From: Bacillus cytotoxicus
GTDB taxonomy: Bacteria; Bacillota; Bacilli; Bacillales; Bacillaceae_G
Direction of reading: 5' to 3'
Length of the DNA: 64,000 bases
Assembly: GCF_023715645.1 (NCBI RefSeq)
Contig: NZ_JAMBOP010000004.1
Span: 124,001-188,000, forward strand
Within the stretch, counting starts at the first letter, position 1, and each line of letters begins with the position of its first letter. The notes under the pieces are model-generated. The model saw only the letters and a program-made list of their open reading frames with translations. It did no database searches and was not told the origin of the DNA. A program made the translations under genes and the position numbers. Positions 61,925 to 64,000 of this stretch are shown one piece after another.

Positions 61925-63370
61925 TTACTTAATAGCTTCATGAACCTTTAACTGCTTACCTTTTATCGTTTTGTTTTTCATTTCTTTTAAAACAAGTGGT
62001 CCTTTTCCGTTTAATATATCAACATAGGAAACATTATCTTGGATCGTAATAATCCCTATATCATCCGCTGTGACACCTGGGATTTTGGCAATTGTACCAA
62101 CGAAATCCACTGCTCGGATTTTCTTTTTCTTCCCGCCATTAAAGTAAAGCTTCATGATTCCCTTATTTAATCCAGCGCTTTTATCTTTCTTTATGATTGG
62201 TTTCGCATTTATTTTTTCCTCAAATGCTATCTTTCCTTTTGTAATATCCTCTTTTGACGGGACATCCATTTGCGGAATTTCAAAACCAATATATTCTTCG
62301 ATTTCTGTTAAAAATCTTTTTTCATACGGGGTTACAAATGTAATTGCTTTTCCGCTATTACCAGCACGTCCCGTTCTTCCTGTACGGTGTACATAACTTT
62401 CTTTTTCTAATGGAATATCGTAATTGATAACGTGGGTAATATTCTCAATATCAATTCCTCTTGCTGCTACATCTGTCGCTACTAAATAGCGGAATTTCCC
62501 TCTTTTAAAGTCATTCATTACTGCAAAACGATCCTCTTGCACCATACCACCATGAATTTTATCACAAGGATAGCCAGAACGTTTTAACTGTCTAAATACA
62601 TCATCTACATTTTCTTGCGTACGGCAGAAAATAATGCAACTATCTGGATTTTCAATCGTTGTTATATCTTTCAGAAGAGAGAACTTCTCTTCTTCCCTCA
62701 CTTCTAACAGACCATGTTCAATTTTATCTGTCGTAATGCCAGATGCTTGAATCTCGATGTTGATCGGTGATTCCATATATGTACGAGACAAATTTTCAAC
62801 ATCTTCTGGTAATGTCGCAGAAAAGAGCATCGTCATTCGGTTACTAGGTAATTCGTCAATAATTGCCTCTACTTGATCGATAAAGCCCATATTTAACATT
62901 TCATCTGCCTCATCAATCACCAAATATTTCAGACGCTCTAACGAAAAAGTCCCTTTTTCAATATGATCTAATACACGCCCAGGAGTGCCGACAACAATAT
63001 GTGTCTTTTGCTTTAACTCTAATTTTTGACGCGCAAATGGGGATTTTCCATAAACCGCAGTTGCTTTAATACGCTTAAATCTTCCTATATTCGTAATATC
63101 TTCTTTTACCTGCGCAGCAAGTTCCCTTGTTGGTGTAAGAATTAACGCCTGCGGTTTATTTTCTTCCCATTCAACCATTTCACAAAGCGGAATTCCAAAA
63201 GAAGCTGTCTTACCGCTTCCTGTTTGTGACTTTACAACAAGATCTTTCTTTTCTAATGCAATTGGGATGACTTTCTCTTGCACTTCTGTTGGCTTTTCAT
63301 ATTGTAAGCTAGCAAGTGCTCTTACAATTTCTTTACTCAATGCGTAATCGCTAAAACTTTGTGGACTCAT
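61925..63370 (-). CDS. dbpA: DEAD-box RNA helicase DbpA
   Basis: A 481-residue helicase with all motifs: [63 protein letters not shown] and [10 protein letters not shown]. The C-terminal about 75 residues ([51 protein letters not shown]) form the DbpA RNA-binding domain that recognises hairpin 92 of 23S rRNA, as in B. subtilis YxiN (479). It acts in assembly of the large ribosomal subunit. Confidence 0.95.
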   Translation of the reverse strand: MSPQSFSDYALSKEIVRALASLQYEKPTEVQEKVIPIALEKKDLVVKSQTGSGKTASFGIPLCEMVEWEENKPQALILTPTRELAAQVKEDITNIGRFKRIKATAVYGKSPFARQKLELKQKTHIVVGTPGRVLDHIEKGTFSLERLKYLVIDEADEMLNMGFIDQVEAIIDELPSNRMTMLFSATLPEDVENLSRTYMESPINIEIQASGITTDKIEHGLLEVREEEKFSLLKDITTIENPDSCIIFCRTQENVDDVFRQLKRSGYPCDKIHGGMVQEDRFAVMNDFKRGKFRYLVATDVAARGIDIENITHVINYDIPLEKESYVHRTGRTGRAGNSGKAITFVTPYEKRFLTEIEEYIGFEIPQMDVPSKEDITKGKIAFEEKINAKPIIKKDKSAGLNKGIMKLYFNGGKKKKIRAVDFVGTIAKIPGVTADDIGIITIQDNVSYVDILNGKGPLVLKEMKNKTIKGKQLKVHEAIK

Positions 63371-63587
63371 GTACTAACCTCATTTTAATATATATTTTTG
63401 TATGTATTTTTCACCATTGTATGAATACCATATGCACAATTCCTACTAAACCTGTTTTCAAGCCTTCAGAAAATGAATCAATGTAGAAATAAGTATACGT
63501 CATTTCCAACACATATGCCTACAAAATCTAACACATCTTTTTCTGAACAAAGTTATCTCTCAAAAGAAACACATTCCATATATTTTG

Positions 63588-63802
63588 TAACTACTCAGTC
63601 ATACAGCTATTTTCATGTTTCAGCATCTAGATTGCTGTCATGAAGATAAAAATGGATATACACCTCGCTACCTTTCTTTGTTTTAAAACGCCAGACGTGG
63701 CAGGAATAGGCCCTGACTGCTCCAACACACGGCCAGTTGCTCTCGCCCACCTAAAAAAAAAAAGGTTTTCTTCCCTTTTTTCATAGAGTGACTGAGTAGT
63801 TA
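63588..63802. repeat. 215-bp repeat element with perfect 14-bp inverted ends (copy B)
   Basis: TAACTACTCAGTCA (63588-63601) and TGACTGAGTAGTTA (63789-63802) flank the GC-rich core (GTGGCAGGAATAGGCCCTGACTGC ... GGCCAGTTGCTCTCGCCCA). The whole is alignable with 9453-9674. It ends inside a minus-strand frame beginning ATG 63842 (MNYRIAEKTTKSIV, with GGGGG upstream), possibly the stump of a gene cut by the element. The remaining gap to 63920 shows nothing else. Confidence 0.8.
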
Positions 63803-63920
63803 CTATACTTTTTGTTGTTTTTTCCGCTATTCTGTAATTCATTATGCCTGCCCCCTTGAAAATCAAATGTAAATCCAATATTCTAATACTATTAACTCTC
63901 TACTAAAGGTTGTGTTTAAC

Positions 63921-64000
63921 ATACGTATTAATAAGTTCATTAGTGAAGCTGGAAAAGCATCTAGACGCGGTGCAGATAAATTAGTCAATGAAGGAAAAGT
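63921..64000 (+). CDS. S4-domain pseudouridine synthase (RluF-like), start only
   Basis: The last 80 bases read IRINKFISEAGKASRRGADKLVNEGKV, the S4 RNA-binding domain that opens RluF/RluB-type 23S rRNA pseudouridine synthases (usual MRINKFIS). The first codon of the normal protein is ATA at 63921, where ATG is expected, with AAAGG 11 bases upstream; the in-frame GTG at 63912 lies only two bases after AAAGG. The gene continues past the window. Confidence 0.75.
   Translation, partial: MRINKFISEAGKASRRGADKLVNEGK

Overview
The window is about 64 kb of low-GC Firmicute chromosome and almost certainly comes from the Bacillus cereus group. Supporting evidence: strong AGGAGG-type ribosome sites, frequent GTG/TTG starts, a perfect PlcR box in front of a bacillolysin gene, interspersed repeats of the kind known as bcr elements in this group, and two blocks matching Bacillus subtilis gene order (yhgE-yhgD-hemYHE-pbpF-hmoB, and ecsCBA-hit-yhaH-hpr-yhaI-prsA). 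I cannot fix the species.

Layout. 0-13 kb: a yhgE/yhgD (TetR) pair with three matching operators, then two secreted phosphodiester-cleaving enzymes (a PC-PLC/alpha-toxin type phospholipase C with an extra C-terminal domain, and a large exonuclease/endonuclease/phosphatase-family nuclease) placed inside the conserved yhgD-hemY junction, then hemEHY, pbpF and hmoB. 12.6-16.6 kb: a DUF2199 protein, a CYP109-like P450 and PlcR-box-linked neutral protease.

17-35.4 kb is the most interesting part: a contact-dependent polymorphic toxin locus. A complete 2178-residue secreted RHS/WapA-like protein, read on the minus strand, is followed by its probable immunity gene and then by a train of displaced 'orphan' modules. 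Each module holds a 3' piece of the RHS core, a different C-terminal toxin (or its remains) and an immunity-type gene, several ending in a terminator. Modules include an HHxxP-type nuclease-like tip, a tandemly duplicated membrane-immunity module in which one copy lost its toxin, and a barnase C-terminal stub overlapping an intact barstar gene. Two intact insertion sequences (IS1182-like and IS1380) sit in the oldest-looking part.

35.6-51 kb: ydbST (bacterial PH domains), a broken class D sortase, a PAS sensor kinase, ecsABC, hit, yhaH, hpr/scoC, yhaI and prsA (secretion and protease control), then RidA, an FGE-like protein, an APH-type kinase and small membrane proteins. 51-57 kb: a lantibiotic-protection ABC transporter plus two-component system, with one permease interrupted by an in-frame stop. 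57-64 kb: a Rex-type site before an AEC transporter and a D-lactate dehydrogenase, a CitA/DcuS-class two-component system, the DbpA helicase, and the start of an S4-domain pseudouridine synthase.

Intergenic space is full of repeats: seven copies of one GC-rich core (two inside elements with 14-bp inverted ends), a nested pair of repeat families near 48.5 kb, and a four-fold motif between ecsA and hit. Assignments rest on reading translated sequence and motifs; no database search was run.
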